A stretch of DNA of 51,300 nucleotides, taken from contig NZ_SUTI01000004.1 in NCBI RefSeq assembly GCF_015062985.1, positions 1 through 51,300 on the forward strand. Direction: 5' to 3'. Made by a program: the position numbers and the translations under genes. Below, piece after piece: positions 7,637 through 15,358 of the stretch. Origin of the DNA: Methanobrevibacter sp. (GTDB lineage: Archaea; Methanobacteriota; Methanobacteria; Methanobacteriales; Methanobacteriaceae). Numbering within the stretch: position 1 is the first letter of the stretch; every line of letters begins with the position of its first letter. The notes beneath the pieces were generated by a model that saw only the letters and a list, made by a program, of their open reading frames with translations, had not been told where the DNA came from and made no database searches.

Positions 7637-8938
7637 ATGTATTGGAATGAAGAAATTGAAACAATGTCAAGGGAAGACCTTGAAGAATTGCAACTGAAGA
7701 AGCTTCAAGCGACAGTGAAGAGGGCGTTTGAAAAAATACCTTACTACAACAAAAGGTACAGTGAAGCTGAAGTTTACCCGGAAGATATTGAAACCCTAAA
7801 GGATATTGAAAAGCTTCCGTTTATTACAAAGGACGATTTGCGTGAAAGCTATCCGTTTGGCCTTTTCGCAGTGGACATATCCAAAATCAAGGAGCTGCAT
7901 TCATCATCCGGAACCACCGGAAAGCCTGTAGTTTCAGGATACACAGAAAAGGATTTGGACACATGGGCAGAAACAACAGCACGTGGTCTTACAATGATGG
8001 GTCTCGGCGAAAATGACATCCTTCAGAACACCCACGGATACGGAATGTTTACAGGTGGTTTTGGAGTCCATTACGGATGTCATAAAATCGGCGCCGCAAT
8101 CATTCCAATCTCTACAGGACAGACCAGAAGGCAAATCGAAATCATGAGTGATTTCGGAGCTACCGGATTGATTTTTACACCATCCTACGGAATACACATC
8201 GGAGAGGTTGCTCTTGAAGACGGAATCGATCCAAAGGAATTCGGAATCAAAGCAATCGGTTTTGGAGCTGAAGGATGGACCGAAGAAATCAGACAAAGGG
8301 TAGAGGAGATATTCGGAACCAAAGCATACAACATCTACGGATTGACTGAACTCATGGGTCCTGGTGTTGCCGTAGAATGTGAAGCTCAAAACGGTCTCCA
8401 CATTGCAGAGGACATTTACTATCCCGAAATCATTGATCCTAACACCGGCAAAGTCATAGGAGCAGATAAACCTGGAGAACTTGTTTTGACCAACATTGAA
8501 AGAGAAGGAATGCCTGTCATCAGATTCAGAACAAAAGACCTGACCAAAATTACATACGAAAAATGCAGCTGCGGAAGAACCCATGCAAGAATGAGCAGAA
8601 TTACAGGCAGATCCGATGATATGATTAAGGTTAAAGGCGTAGCTATTTTCCCATCCCAAATCGAAAAAGCATTGCTTAGAATCGGTGATGTTGAGCCTCA
8701 TTATTTGATTATAGTTACAAGACCTGGAACCTTGGATGAAATCGAAGTCAAAGTGGAAGCGTCACAGAACCTCTTCTTTGACGGAGTGAAAGAAATGATG
8801 GCAATCCAGGACAAAATCGGAAAATCAATTGAAAACGAAACAGGAATTCGCGTGAAAGTTACCCTCGTCGAACCGAAAACCCTTCCAAGATTTGAAGGAA
8901 AGGCAAAAAGAGTCATAGATGAAAGGGACTTGCATTAG
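7637..8938 (+). CDS. PaaK/coenzyme F390 synthetase-type adenylate-forming enzyme
   Basis: ANL-superfamily ligase of 433 aa that activates a carboxylate or hydroxyl group with ATP. The P-loop SSSGTTGKP is near 88-96, the aryl-binding/A5 segment YGLTELMGPG near 233-242, and the hinge/A8 region RSDDMIKVKGV near 328-338. A small cysteine cluster (KCSCG, about 310-316) is typical of the PaaK group. Start set at the ATG at 7637 (MYWNEEI, the usual family beginning) with GAGG 6 nt upstream. Two readings are possible: phenylacetate/indoleacetate-CoA ligase, or the methanogen F390 synthetase that adenylylates F420 and has the same length. The adjacent ACT protein does not decide it. Confidence 0.82.
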   Translation: MYWNEEIETMSREDLEELQLKKLQATVKRAFEKIPYYNKRYSEAEVYPEDIETLKDIEKLPFITKDDLRESYPFGLFAVDISKIKELHSSSGTTGKPVVSGYTEKDLDTWAETTARGLTMMGLGENDILQNTHGYGMFTGGFGVHYGCHKIGAAIIPISTGQTRRQIEIMSDFGATGLIFTPSYGIHIGEVALEDGIDPKEFGIKAIGFGAEGWTEEIRQRVEEIFGTKAYNIYGLTELMGPGVAVECEAQNGLHIAEDIYYPEIIDPNTGKVIGADKPGELVLTNIEREGMPVIRFRTKDLTKITYEKCSCGRTHARMSRITGRSDDMIKVKGVAIFPSQIEKALLRIGDVEPHYLIIVTRPGTLDEIEVKVEASQNLFFDGVKEMMAIQDKIGKSIENETGIRVKVTLVEPKTLPRFEGKAKRVIDERDLH

Positions 8939-8947
8939 GTGATACGC

Positions 8948-9379
8948 ATGAAAATCAAACAGCTATCAATATTTTTACAGAACAGAATGGGAAGTTTATC
9001 AAAACCGTTGGAAGTGTTGTCTGAAGCTGACATTAACATCAGGGCAATGTGCATGGCAGACACTTCCGAATTTGGTATCCTAAGACTTGTTGTAGACAAC
9101 CCCCTAAAAGGAAAAGAAGTTCTTGAAGAACATAACTTCCTTGTTAAGATTACAGAAATCATCGGTGTTGAAATGTGTGATGCACCCGGCGGGCTTACAA
9201 CCGTTTTAAAAATAATCAGAGATAATGAAATTGATTTAGAATATCTCTATGCTTTTACACATGACAAAACAAATAAGGCTATCTTATTGCTCCATGCAGA
9301 CGACATCGATTTACTAACTGAAATACTAACAAAAAACAATATTACTATTGTTCCTGCTGAAGAAGTTTATAATTTATAA
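8948..9379 (+). CDS. ACT-domain protein (two ACT repeats)
   Basis: A 143-aa regulatory protein with two ACT folds: residues about 1-68 (MKIKQLSIFLQNRMGSL, ADINIRAMCM) and about 72-140 (DNEIDLEYLYAF, then a second beta-alpha-beta unit). ACT domains bind amino acids or related small molecules. It starts 9 nt behind the PaaK-type gene; its SD AGGTGAT overlaps that gene's stop, so the two are translationally linked. A GTG at 8939 lies inside the SD and is unlikely. Such ACT proteins commonly accompany PaaK genes in anaerobes and probably sense an aromatic amino acid-derived ligand (inference). An oligo-T tract follows at about 9400. Confidence 0.82.
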   Translation: MKIKQLSIFLQNRMGSLSKPLEVLSEADINIRAMCMADTSEFGILRLVVDNPLKGKEVLEEHNFLVKITEIIGVEMCDAPGGLTTVLKIIRDNEIDLEYLYAFTHDKTNKAILLLHADDIDLLTEILTKNNITIVPAEEVYNL

Positions 9380-9560
9380 AAACTTCTTTTCATTTCTTTT
9401 TTTTAACAACCTGACCATTTAAACATTCATTTTTTAAATTTTCCAAATATTGAATAACATTTAAGCATATTAAATTTTAATTGAAAATATTTAAATATAT
9501 TCAAAAATATAAAATATATTACATTCATGAGTTTTCATGATGTTGATAAAAGGTGATAAA

Positions 9561-10304
9561 ATGGGAAAACTAGACGGTAAAGTAGCAATTGTAACCGGCG
9601 CAACTTCCGGTATGGGTAGAGAATCAGCAAAATTATTTGCAGCTGAAGGTGCAAAAGTAGTAGTCTGTGGAAGAAACGAAGAAAGAGCAGCTGCAGTTGT
9701 AGACGACATCAAAGCTGCTGGCGGCGAAGCAATCTATGTTATCGTAGATATGGCGAACTTGGATGAAGTACCAAAAATCTATGAAGAAACCATGGAAGCA
9801 TATGGTACAATCGATGTTCTCTTCAACAATGCAGGTGTATTAAGCATGTCCCCATTAATGGACGTAACTCTTGAAGAATGGAATAAAGTATTCAATGTAA
9901 ACGTTACCTCTGCATTAATCTTAACACAACTCGTTGCACCTGTAATGAAAGAAAAAGGAAAAGGAACCATCGTAAACACCTGTTCAGTAGCATCCTTCGG
10001 AGCTCACCACGGATTTGCAGCATATGTAGACAGTAAACATGCTATGATGGGATTAACCAGATCCATGGCATGGGAATTAGGTCCTGAAATAAGATGTAAC
10101 GGTATCGCACCAGGTCTTATCCACACCGCTATGGTAGACAGTATCGGTGGCCCTGCAGCATTGCAAAACATGATTGACCAATGCCCTGTAAAAAGATGCG
10201 GTGAAGGTCAAGACATTGCTGAATTAGCATTATTCTTAGCAAGTGATGAATGTACTTTCTTAGACGGTCAAATCATCAAATGTGATGGCGGATTCGAAAT
10301 TTAA
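9561..10304 (+). CDS. Short-chain dehydrogenase/reductase (FabG-like)
   Basis: Classical SDR of 247 aa using NAD(P)H. It shows TGATSGMG (about 12-19, nucleotide binding), a basic GRN after strand 2 (CGRNEER), NNAG (about 90-93), and the catalytic Ser...Tyr-x3-Lys: CSVASFG with Ser, then YVDSK near 155-159. The C-terminus LDGQIIKCDGGFEI is typical for the FabG branch. Archaea have no fatty-acid synthase, so an alcohol or ketone substrate is more likely than acyl-ACP; a link to the adh gene is speculative. The start is the ATG at 9561 with AAAGGTGAT upstream. Codon use favours abundant codons and a strong terminator follows, suggesting good expression. Confidence 0.88.
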   Translation: MGKLDGKVAIVTGATSGMGRESAKLFAAEGAKVVVCGRNEERAAAVVDDIKAAGGEAIYVIVDMANLDEVPKIYEETMEAYGTIDVLFNNAGVLSMSPLMDVTLEEWNKVFNVNVTSALILTQLVAPVMKEKGKGTIVNTCSVASFGAHHGFAAYVDSKHAMMGLTRSMAWELGPEIRCNGIAPGLIHTAMVDSIGGPAALQNMIDQCPVKRCGEGQDIAELALFLASDECTFLDGQIIKCDGGFEI

Positions 10305-10323
10305 ACATGTTTAAAAACAATAG

Positions 10324-10356
10324 GAAGGTTAGATTCAACATCTAATCTTCTTTTTT
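10324..10356 (+). terminator. Terminator of the SDR gene
   Basis: Arms GAAGGTTAGAT (10324-10334) and ATCTAATCTTC (10340-10350) pair over 11 bp with one G-T pair and a 5-nt loop, followed by six T and an A-rich stretch. Confidence 0.85.
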
Positions 10357-10372
10357 AAAAAAAAACTATTTT

Positions 10373-10828
10373 TTACTTGATTGATTTTAGAATACTTTCA
10401 ACCGGATTGCTTGCGTTTCCTGTATTGCTGTCATCTATAGGAAAAGTATATCCTATCAGAAATGATGTTTCATTAATTTTAAATGAATAAAATGAGAAGT
10501 AAGACTCGTTTTTCATATAATTCTGCTGATTTATTGTGATGTTGTTCTCATTTGTGTAATTCTCTTCGGAAATGAAGCTGAATCCTGCACTTTGCCTGCT
10601 GATTTTAGCGCTTTTAGCATCCATATTGTCAGGATATATGAAAATTGTGTAATTTGAACTGTTTTTATTGACCAGCGTAGTCGAATTATCTGAAGTGGCA
10701 TTTATAGCGTATCCTTCAGGAACTTCAAAGCTGAAACCTGACAAATCGAATTCCTCTGCACAGACAAAAGATGCTGAGAATAAAAATATCAAGCTCATTA
10801 AAATTATGCCAAAATATCTGAATTTCAT
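10373..10828 (-). CDS. Small secreted or lipid-anchored protein of unknown function
   Basis: A 151-aa protein with a clear signal peptide: KFRYFGIILMSLIFLFSA followed by SFVCAEEF, so cleavage near residue 24 or attachment at the cysteine is possible. The mature part contains PEGYAINATSDNSTTLVNK, a pattern seen in small secreted Methanobacteriales proteins in which a Gly-Tyr is followed by an Asn/Ser-rich segment. Many NxS/T sequons (for example NATS, NSSN, NITI, NETS) suggest N-glycosylation. It is convergent with the SDR gene and separated from mptG by 36 nt containing an A/G-rich tract. No enzymatic motif is visible. Confidence 0.7.
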   Translation of the reverse strand: MKFRYFGIILMSLIFLFSASFVCAEEFDLSGFSFEVPEGYAINATSDNSTTLVNKNSSNYTIFIYPDNMDAKSAKISRQSAGFSFISEENYTNENNITINQQNYMKNESYFSFYSFKINETSFLIGYTFPIDDSNTGNASNPVESILKSIK

Positions 10829-10864
10829 TAAATCACTCTGATTAAAAAAAAAAGAAGAGGATTA

Positions 10865-11848
10865 TTATTTTTCAATAACAAATCCGTGGTTTTGTGCTTT
10901 GGTAACAAAGACAGTACCCTTATCACCGATTATTTCTTTGGTTTTTTCCACAATGTCAGCATTTGATTCATCAAATACTGTGTATAGAACAGGTCCGAAT
11001 GATGAAATACCTACACCATATGCTCCAGCATCTTCAATAGCTTTCATGGTCGGAAGATAGCTTGCATCCAGACTGTGTTCAAGCTTATTGAAACCAACTT
11101 TTTGCAGTTCGCTTACAGCCCAGCCAAAGTTTTTGATATCCCTTTCAAGCATGAATGGAATAAGATTCATTAGAATCAGATGAGATACCTGTTCGACTTC
11201 CTCCTTAGGAATAGGACAGTATGTTTGGAAAACATCCACCTCATCGTCACCTTCCATATGCTTTTCAATATAAGGAATGGCAATAAGAATATCCCATTCT
11301 TCAGGGAAATCATACCTTGCAATCAATGTTGCAGGTTTTGCTTTAGATGCTCCGGACGGTAAAAATAAAGGTTTTTCCTCTTTACTGTGGCCACCATCCA
11401 CAATGAAACCACCTAAATCATGAGTGTAAGTTCCAATTCCGGAAGTTCCTCCTCTTCCGACAATTGTACTAAGTTCTTTACTTTCCGCTTCGATGCCCAT
11501 TGTTTCTGTAATTAAGTGAGCGGTAGAAACGGCAATTTGAGTTCCGCTTCCAAATCCGGAATGCGGAGGATAAGTCTGATGAACTATAAATTTGAAACCG
11601 GCATCAATGCCGAAATGTTCAATTGTTTTTTCAGCTGCAGCAGGAATCTTTTCGCTGCATTCTAAAATAGCTTCCTCATCGTCTACAGTATCTGCAAATT
11701 CAAGTTCAATACCACTTTCAATTTGCTCAACTTCCATAATAAATTGTGGATCTTTTAATGCAAGACCGATTCCACCATCGACTCTTCTATATGACCCGTT
11801 CAAGTCAATAAGGGACATATGTATTCTTGAAGGTGCTTTGATAATCAT
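10865..11848 (-). CDS. mptG: Beta-ribofuranosylaminobenzene 5'-phosphate synthase
   Basis: GHMP-kinase-fold enzyme of 327 aa that joins 4-hydroxybenzoate (or p-aminobenzoate) to phosphoribosyl diphosphate with loss of CO2 and PPi, an early committed step of methanopterin synthesis. Family features: N-terminal IKAPSRIHMSLIDL, GGIGLALKDP near 26-35, and the glycine-rich GHMP motif PPHSGFGSGTQ near 92-102. A second glycine-rich loop, GRGGTSGIGTYTHDLGGF, is near 129-146, followed by a histidine in DGGHS. SD GGATGTGA precedes the ATG. It faces away from the 39-aa peptide gene and no other pterin gene is near. Confidence 0.9.
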   Translation of the reverse strand: MIIKAPSRIHMSLIDLNGSYRRVDGGIGLALKDPQFIMEVEQIESGIELEFADTVDDEEAILECSEKIPAAAEKTIEHFGIDAGFKFIVHQTYPPHSGFGSGTQIAVSTAHLITETMGIEAESKELSTIVGRGGTSGIGTYTHDLGGFIVDGGHSKEEKPLFLPSGASKAKPATLIARYDFPEEWDILIAIPYIEKHMEGDDEVDVFQTYCPIPKEEVEQVSHLILMNLIPFMLERDIKNFGWAVSELQKVGFNKLEHSLDASYLPTMKAIEDAGAYGVGISSFGPVLYTVFDESNADIVEKTKEIIGDKGTVFVTKAQNHGFVIEK

Positions 11849-11950
11849 TTTTTCACATCCATATATAATTTTCCTATAAAAATATGTATATAAAGTATAA
11901 TAAAGCTTTTCATATTATTTCAAATGAACTTTAAAAAAAATAAATAACAT

Positions 11951-11960
11951 TTTATATAAG
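11951..11960 (+). promoter_or_regulatory. TATA box of the 39-aa peptide gene
   Basis: TTTATATAAG is centred about 24 nt before the ATG at 11979. The usual archaeal TATA-to-start distance puts the transcript start within a few bases of the ATG, so the mRNA would be leaderless; no SD is present between them. Confidence 0.5.
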
Positions 11961-11978
11961 TTGCAACAAAATAGCTGT

Positions 11979-12098
11979 ATGGATGTAAAAAAAATTATTC
12001 CAAAAAGCATATTTGATATCGATGTAACAATTGCAACAGTATATCTGACATTGATTATACCGTTGATTATAGCATTGATATACGGACTTAAATTTTGA
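11979..12098 (+). CDS. 39-aa single-helix membrane peptide
   Basis: Small gene encoding 39 residues: a charged N-terminus (MDVKKIIPKS), one hydrophobic helix (about 17-36, TIATVYLTLIIPLIIALI) and a short tail ending GLKF. Support for reality: a good TATA box at leaderless distance upstream and a hairpin terminator whose first bases overlap the stop codon. It lies between mptG (divergent) and an AstE-like gene (convergent). I do not recognise the family. It could be a subunit of a membrane complex or a type I toxin-like peptide; neither is supported beyond size and shape. Confidence 0.6.
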   Translation: MDVKKIIPKSIFDIDVTIATVYLTLIIPLIIALIYGLKF

Positions 12099-12126
12099 GA
12101 ACGCAAAGTTCTCATTTCTATTTTTT
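12097..12126 (+). terminator. Terminator of the 39-aa peptide gene
   Basis: Arms GAGAAC (12097-12102) and GTTCTC (12108-12113) with a 5-nt loop, followed by ATTTCTATTTTTT. The stop codon overlaps the first arm. Confidence 0.75.
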
Positions 12127-12128
12127 AA

Positions 12129-12782
12129 TCAGTCAAAAGACAGTCCTTCAACCGCATCAATCAATTTTTCCGCAAGAGCTAATGTCAAATCCATTGCCTC
12201 AAATGAATAGCATTCATAAACAATAGTTGGAATTCCCGCATTGGCGGTAGGTTCTGTAATGTAAGGAGGGCTTGACCTGAATTCTGGCGCATAATAAACA
12301 ATTTCATCAATGGAATCAATTATTTCATTCATATATCCTGAGGATTCATCATCAAATCCCGGAGCGAATGCAAAATTGGTTATCTGATAATCGCCCGGCC
12401 CCCTGGAACCGCGGTTGGAGTGAATATCCAAAAACAAGTCATATTCATTGTTGATAATTTCATCGCGAACAAATTCCTGAGCCAAGAGCTGTCCCTCATC
12501 TCTTCCCTCACTTTCCGAATCCTTGTCTGAAACATTGATATTATAAAGGAAGTAGCAATATTTCAAATCGCTTTTGGAATTCAGTTTTTCAAACAATGCC
12601 CTGTGAGATTTGCTTTCAAGCGGATGCATTCCAATCAGGAAGGCTATTTTAATCTCGGATTCAACATTTCCAAAAGGACCGTGAAGGTATACTCTGCCTA
12701 ATTCGTTTTCACCAATCAATTTGGATTCATACCTTGTTGAATCTACTTGAGCTTCGCTGGTAGGGCCATCAGGATAGTTCAT
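12129..12782 (-). CDS. AstE/aspartoacylase-like zinc deacylase or carboxypeptidase
   Basis: A 217-aa predicted zinc hydrolase. The first metal motif is GMHPLES (about 51-57), equivalent to the H-x2-E of succinylglutamate desuccinylase/aspartoacylase; the third ligand is the His in LDIHSNRG near 120. VYECYS near 188-193 supplies a glutamate at the place of the catalytic Glu. The protein is short for the family and lacks a clear C-terminal beta domain. Substrate unknown. Start at the ATG at 12782 with TTGGTGTTG upstream; a much longer reading frame into the ferritin gene is discarded because of this SD and the intervening ferritin terminator. Confidence 0.7.
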   Translation of the reverse strand: MNYPDGPTSEAQVDSTRYESKLIGENELGRVYLHGPFGNVESEIKIAFLIGMHPLESKSHRALFEKLNSKSDLKYCYFLYNINVSDKDSESEGRDEGQLLAQEFVRDEIINNEYDLFLDIHSNRGSRGPGDYQITNFAFAPGFDDESSGYMNEIIDSIDEIVYYAPEFRSSPPYITEPTANAGIPTIVYECYSFEAMDLTLALAEKLIDAVEGLSFD

Positions 12783-12791
12783 ATCAACACC

Positions 12792-12828
12792 AAAAAAAAA
12801 TAAGTTGAGACTAGAATTGAATCTAGTC
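12792..12828 (-). terminator. Ferritin terminator placed between ferritin and the deacylase
   Basis: Arms GACTAGA and TCTAGTC (12809-12828, 7 bp) contain the ferritin stop codon and are followed on the minus strand by TCAACTTA and nine T. The T tract ends about where the SD of the deacylase begins. Confidence 0.8.
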
Positions 12829-13323
12829 ATCGGATGGTGCACGTGCACCTAATTCTTTGTTTAATTCATAAATTAATCTGTTGTCTCCATCAGCTAATTT
12901 AATTTTAGCTACTAATTCCATTGCATTTTCCTCTTCTTCGACTTGTTCTTCAACAAACCATTGCAAGAAGTTGTTGGTTGCATGGTCTTTTTCTTCAATA
13001 GCTAAGTTAACTAAATCGTCGATTAAACCGGATACCTTTTTTTCATGTTCTAAAACATGTTCAAATGCAGCAAGTGGAGAATCCCATTCTGTTTGAGGTC
13101 CTTCAATATCAGTTAAAGTTACAGAAGCTCCTCTTCTGATAATGTAATCATAGAATTTCATTCCATGTTCTAATTCTTCAGCTGCTTGAACTCTCATCCA
13201 GTTAGCAAATCCTGCTAATTCTTCATCTTCAAAATAAGCTGCCATGGATAAATATAAATATCCAGAGTAAACTTCAGCATTTAATTGACCGTTTAATGCT
13301 TTTTCCATATTTTCAGATACCAT
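12823..13323 (-). CDS. ftn: Ferritin-like iron storage protein
   Basis: Non-heme ferritin of 166 aa forming a 24-subunit cage that oxidises and stores iron. The ferroxidase residues are recognisable: E17 in NAEVYSGY, the pair E50/H53 in AAEELEHGMKF, a Glu near 94 in FEHVLEHEKK, and QVEEEEN near 127-133. The length fits FtnA-type ferritins and there is no heme-binding methionine signature of bacterioferritin. The ATG follows GGTGAT with suitable spacing. It is divergent from the Nudix gene with a TATA that can serve both. In methanogens it probably limits iron toxicity and oxidative damage. Confidence 0.92.
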   Translation of the reverse strand: MVSENMEKALNGQLNAEVYSGYLYLSMAAYFEDEELAGFANWMRVQAAEELEHGMKFYDYIIRRGASVTLTDIEGPQTEWDSPLAAFEHVLEHEKKVSGLIDDLVNLAIEEKDHATNNFLQWFVEEQVEEEENAMELVAKIKLADGDNRLIYELNKELGARAPSDD

Positions 13324-13357
13324 TAAATATCACCATTATAATTTTAGTTTCTAATTT

Positions 13358-13372
13358 CTTATATAGTTTAAG
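13358..13372. promoter_or_regulatory. Shared divergent TATA region for ferritin and nudC
   Basis: CTTATATAGTTTAAG reads CTTAAACTATATAAG on the other strand. TATATA sits about 35 nt from either start codon, so a single element could direct transcription to both sides, each with a leader of about 10-15 nt. Confidence 0.5.
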
Positions 13373-13397
13373 TAAATTAAAAGACATATAACCTTAC

Positions 13398-14195
13398 ATG
13401 ATAGAAAAGTCACTTTATGAAAATTACGATATCCATTTTGATGAAAACATTACTCCTGACAGTGATGATTATTTATTCGTTTTTAATGAAAACAGAGAAC
13501 TATATCTCAATGATAAAAAAAAGCTACCGGAATCATTGGACGATTTTAACGTTAATTTTTGTTTTTACATAGGAGATTATAAAGGTAAAAGGGCATTTGT
13601 CGCGAATGTTGAAACTGAAGAATCATTCTATCCGTTATATGAAGTATATGAATTTAACCATGACCTGTACCATATAGCGGGAAAGGCAGTACTTGTCAAC
13701 GATTGGTACAGGTCACACAGGTTCTGCGGAAGATGCGGAACACCTACCCGACTGGATGAAAAGGACATGATGATGAAATGTCCTGAATGCGGACAAAACC
13801 ATTATCCCCGCATCGCTCCTGCAATCATAGTGGCCATCAGAAAAGGCGATGAGCTGCTTATGGCAAAACACAGCTACCATGACAATATCAGATACGCGCT
13901 GATTGCCGGCTTCGTGGAACCCGGTGAAAGCATTGAAGAGGCAGTCCATCGTGAAGTTCTGGAGGAAGTGGGCATTAAAATCAAGAATTTAAAATACAGA
14001 AGAAGCCAATCATGGCCGTTTCCAAACTCATTGATGCTTGGATTCAATGCAGACTATGATTCCGGAGACATAAAGGTAGATGGTGATGAAATAGTAAGGG
14101 CTCAATGGTTTAAAAAAGATGAAATCATAAGATACGAATCAGACATCAGCATTTCAGACTGGCTGATTCAGGATTTCATCGATTCTGTTGATTAA
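13398..14195 (+). CDS. nudC: NudC-type NAD(H) diphosphatase (Nudix)
   Basis: Hydrolyses NADH or NAD+ to NMN(H) and AMP, and in bacteria removes NAD caps from RNA. Order of parts in 265 aa: variable N-terminal domain (1-100), four-cysteine zinc ribbon (CGRCG ... CPECG, about 112-133), Nudix domain with the box GFVEPGESIEEAVHREVLEE starting near 174, and the NADH pyrophosphatase marker SQSWPFPNS near 204-212. The marker distinguishes it from general Nudix enzymes. No clear SD precedes the ATG, consistent with a very short leader from the shared TATA. Its stop overlaps the stop of the convergent lyase gene by 4 nt. Confidence 0.9.
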   Translation: MIEKSLYENYDIHFDENITPDSDDYLFVFNENRELYLNDKKKLPESLDDFNVNFCFYIGDYKGKRAFVANVETEESFYPLYEVYEFNHDLYHIAGKAVLVNDWYRSHRFCGRCGTPTRLDEKDMMMKCPECGQNHYPRIAPAIIVAIRKGDELLMAKHSYHDNIRYALIAGFVEPGESIEEAVHREVLEEVGIKIKNLKYRRSQSWPFPNSLMLGFNADYDSGDIKVDGDEIVRAQWFKKDEIIRYESDISISDWLIQDFIDSVD

Positions 14196-15358
14196 AAAGA
14201 ACCTTTTATAATGTTTAAAGCTGTTATTCCTCCCTTAAGTCTTCCAAGGCCATCCATCAGCATTTTTTGAGGACATGCTATATTCATCCTCAGGAATCCG
14301 TCCCCATTCTCCCCAAAATCGATTCCGGCAGACAGGAACAATCCCTGATTTGTTCTTAAAAATTCCGACAAGACCTTTGAAGGCACATTTAATGCAGAGC
14401 AATCAAGCCACAGGAGGTATGTCGCATCACATTCAACCATTCTGATTACAGGCAGTTCACTGGCCAGATAATCCCTGACAATCATCTTATTTTCATATAA
14501 AACTTCCCTAAGTTCATCCAGCCATTCTTCAGACTCGTCATATGCTGCAATTACTGCTGCCGTTGCGAAAACGTTACATGAATCCGAATTGTCAATGTGC
14601 ATCTGTGATTTTATCCTTTCTAAAAGTTCGCTGCTTGTTGTGTGGACTATTGAACTTTGAAAACCTGCAATGTTGAATGATTTTGACGGGGAGAGACATC
14701 TGATGACATTTTCATCCGCTTCAAATGGATTATATTTGACGCCGGGATCTGTCAGGTCACAGTGAATCTCATCAGATATTAAAATCACATCATTCTTTCT
14801 GCATAGCTCAGCTATTCGGGTCAAATCACCTTCTGACCAGATTTTACCGATTGGATTGTGGGGATTGCACAGAATCATCAACCCTACTTTTGACAGTTTT
14901 TCATCCAAATCATCAAAATCAATTCTGTACTCACCGTTTTCATAAATCAGCTCATTTTCCAAAACCTTACGGCCATTGTCCTCAATGACATAGAAAAATA
15001 CGTGATAAACCGGTGACTGGATTAGTATTTCATCTCCAACATCCGTCAGGCACCTTATCATTGATGAGATTGAAGGCATTACCCCTATCGAATAAGCCAT
15101 TTCTTCACGGGACATCTTCAAGTCATATCTCCTGTCCCACCAGTTAATGTAAGCGTCAAACAGCTCATCCGGAACAATGGTATATCCGTATATCGGATGG
15201 TTTGCCCTGTTTTTGACGGCATTTTCAATTGCGGGAGCCACCCTGAAGTCCATATCGGCTACCCACATCGGCAGATCATCATTGAAATAATCCCATTTCA
15301 GGCAATTGGTTCCTGCCCTATCTGTTATGCTTTGAAAGTCGTGTTTAGTATTCTTCAT
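14192..15358 (-). CDS. MalY/PatB-type PLP-dependent C-S lyase / aminotransferase
   Basis: Fold-type I PLP enzyme of 388 aa; relatives cleave cystathionine or cysteine conjugates (beta-C-S lyase) and some act as aminotransferases. Family features: WVADMDF near 33-39, the conserved NPHNPIG near 165-171, SDEIHCDL near 197-204 and the PLP lysine in SPSKSFNIAG near 226-235. Start at the ATG at 15358 with AGGA upstream; this overlaps the end of the nitroreductase gene by 14 nt, so the pair is translationally coupled. Likely role is sulfur amino acid metabolism. Substrate cannot be read from sequence. Confidence 0.87.
   Translation of the reverse strand: MKNTKHDFQSITDRAGTNCLKWDYFNDDLPMWVADMDFRVAPAIENAVKNRANHPIYGYTIVPDELFDAYINWWDRRYDLKMSREEMAYSIGVMPSISSMIRCLTDVGDEILIQSPVYHVFFYVIEDNGRKVLENELIYENGEYRIDFDDLDEKLSKVGLMILCNPHNPIGKIWSEGDLTRIAELCRKNDVILISDEIHCDLTDPGVKYNPFEADENVIRCLSPSKSFNIAGFQSSIVHTTSSELLERIKSQMHIDNSDSCNVFATAAVIAAYDESEEWLDELREVLYENKMIVRDYLASELPVIRMVECDATYLLWLDCSALNVPSKVLSEFLRTNQGLFLSAGIDFGENGDGFLRMNIACPQKMLMDGLGRLKGGITALNIIKGSF

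Noticed and set aside
7934..8701. Long open frame on the minus strand
   Set aside because: It is antisense to the adenylate-forming enzyme, which shows all family motifs; the antisense translation has Cys/Ser-rich nonsense composition.
11915..12115. Minus-strand frame opposite the 39-aa peptide
   Set aside because: No SD or promoter, and the plus strand holds a complete TATA-gene-terminator set.
12783..12848. N-terminal extension of the deacylase into the ferritin gene
   Set aside because: It would read through the ferritin terminator T tract (giving a run of Phe) and lacks an SD; the ATG at 12782 has one.
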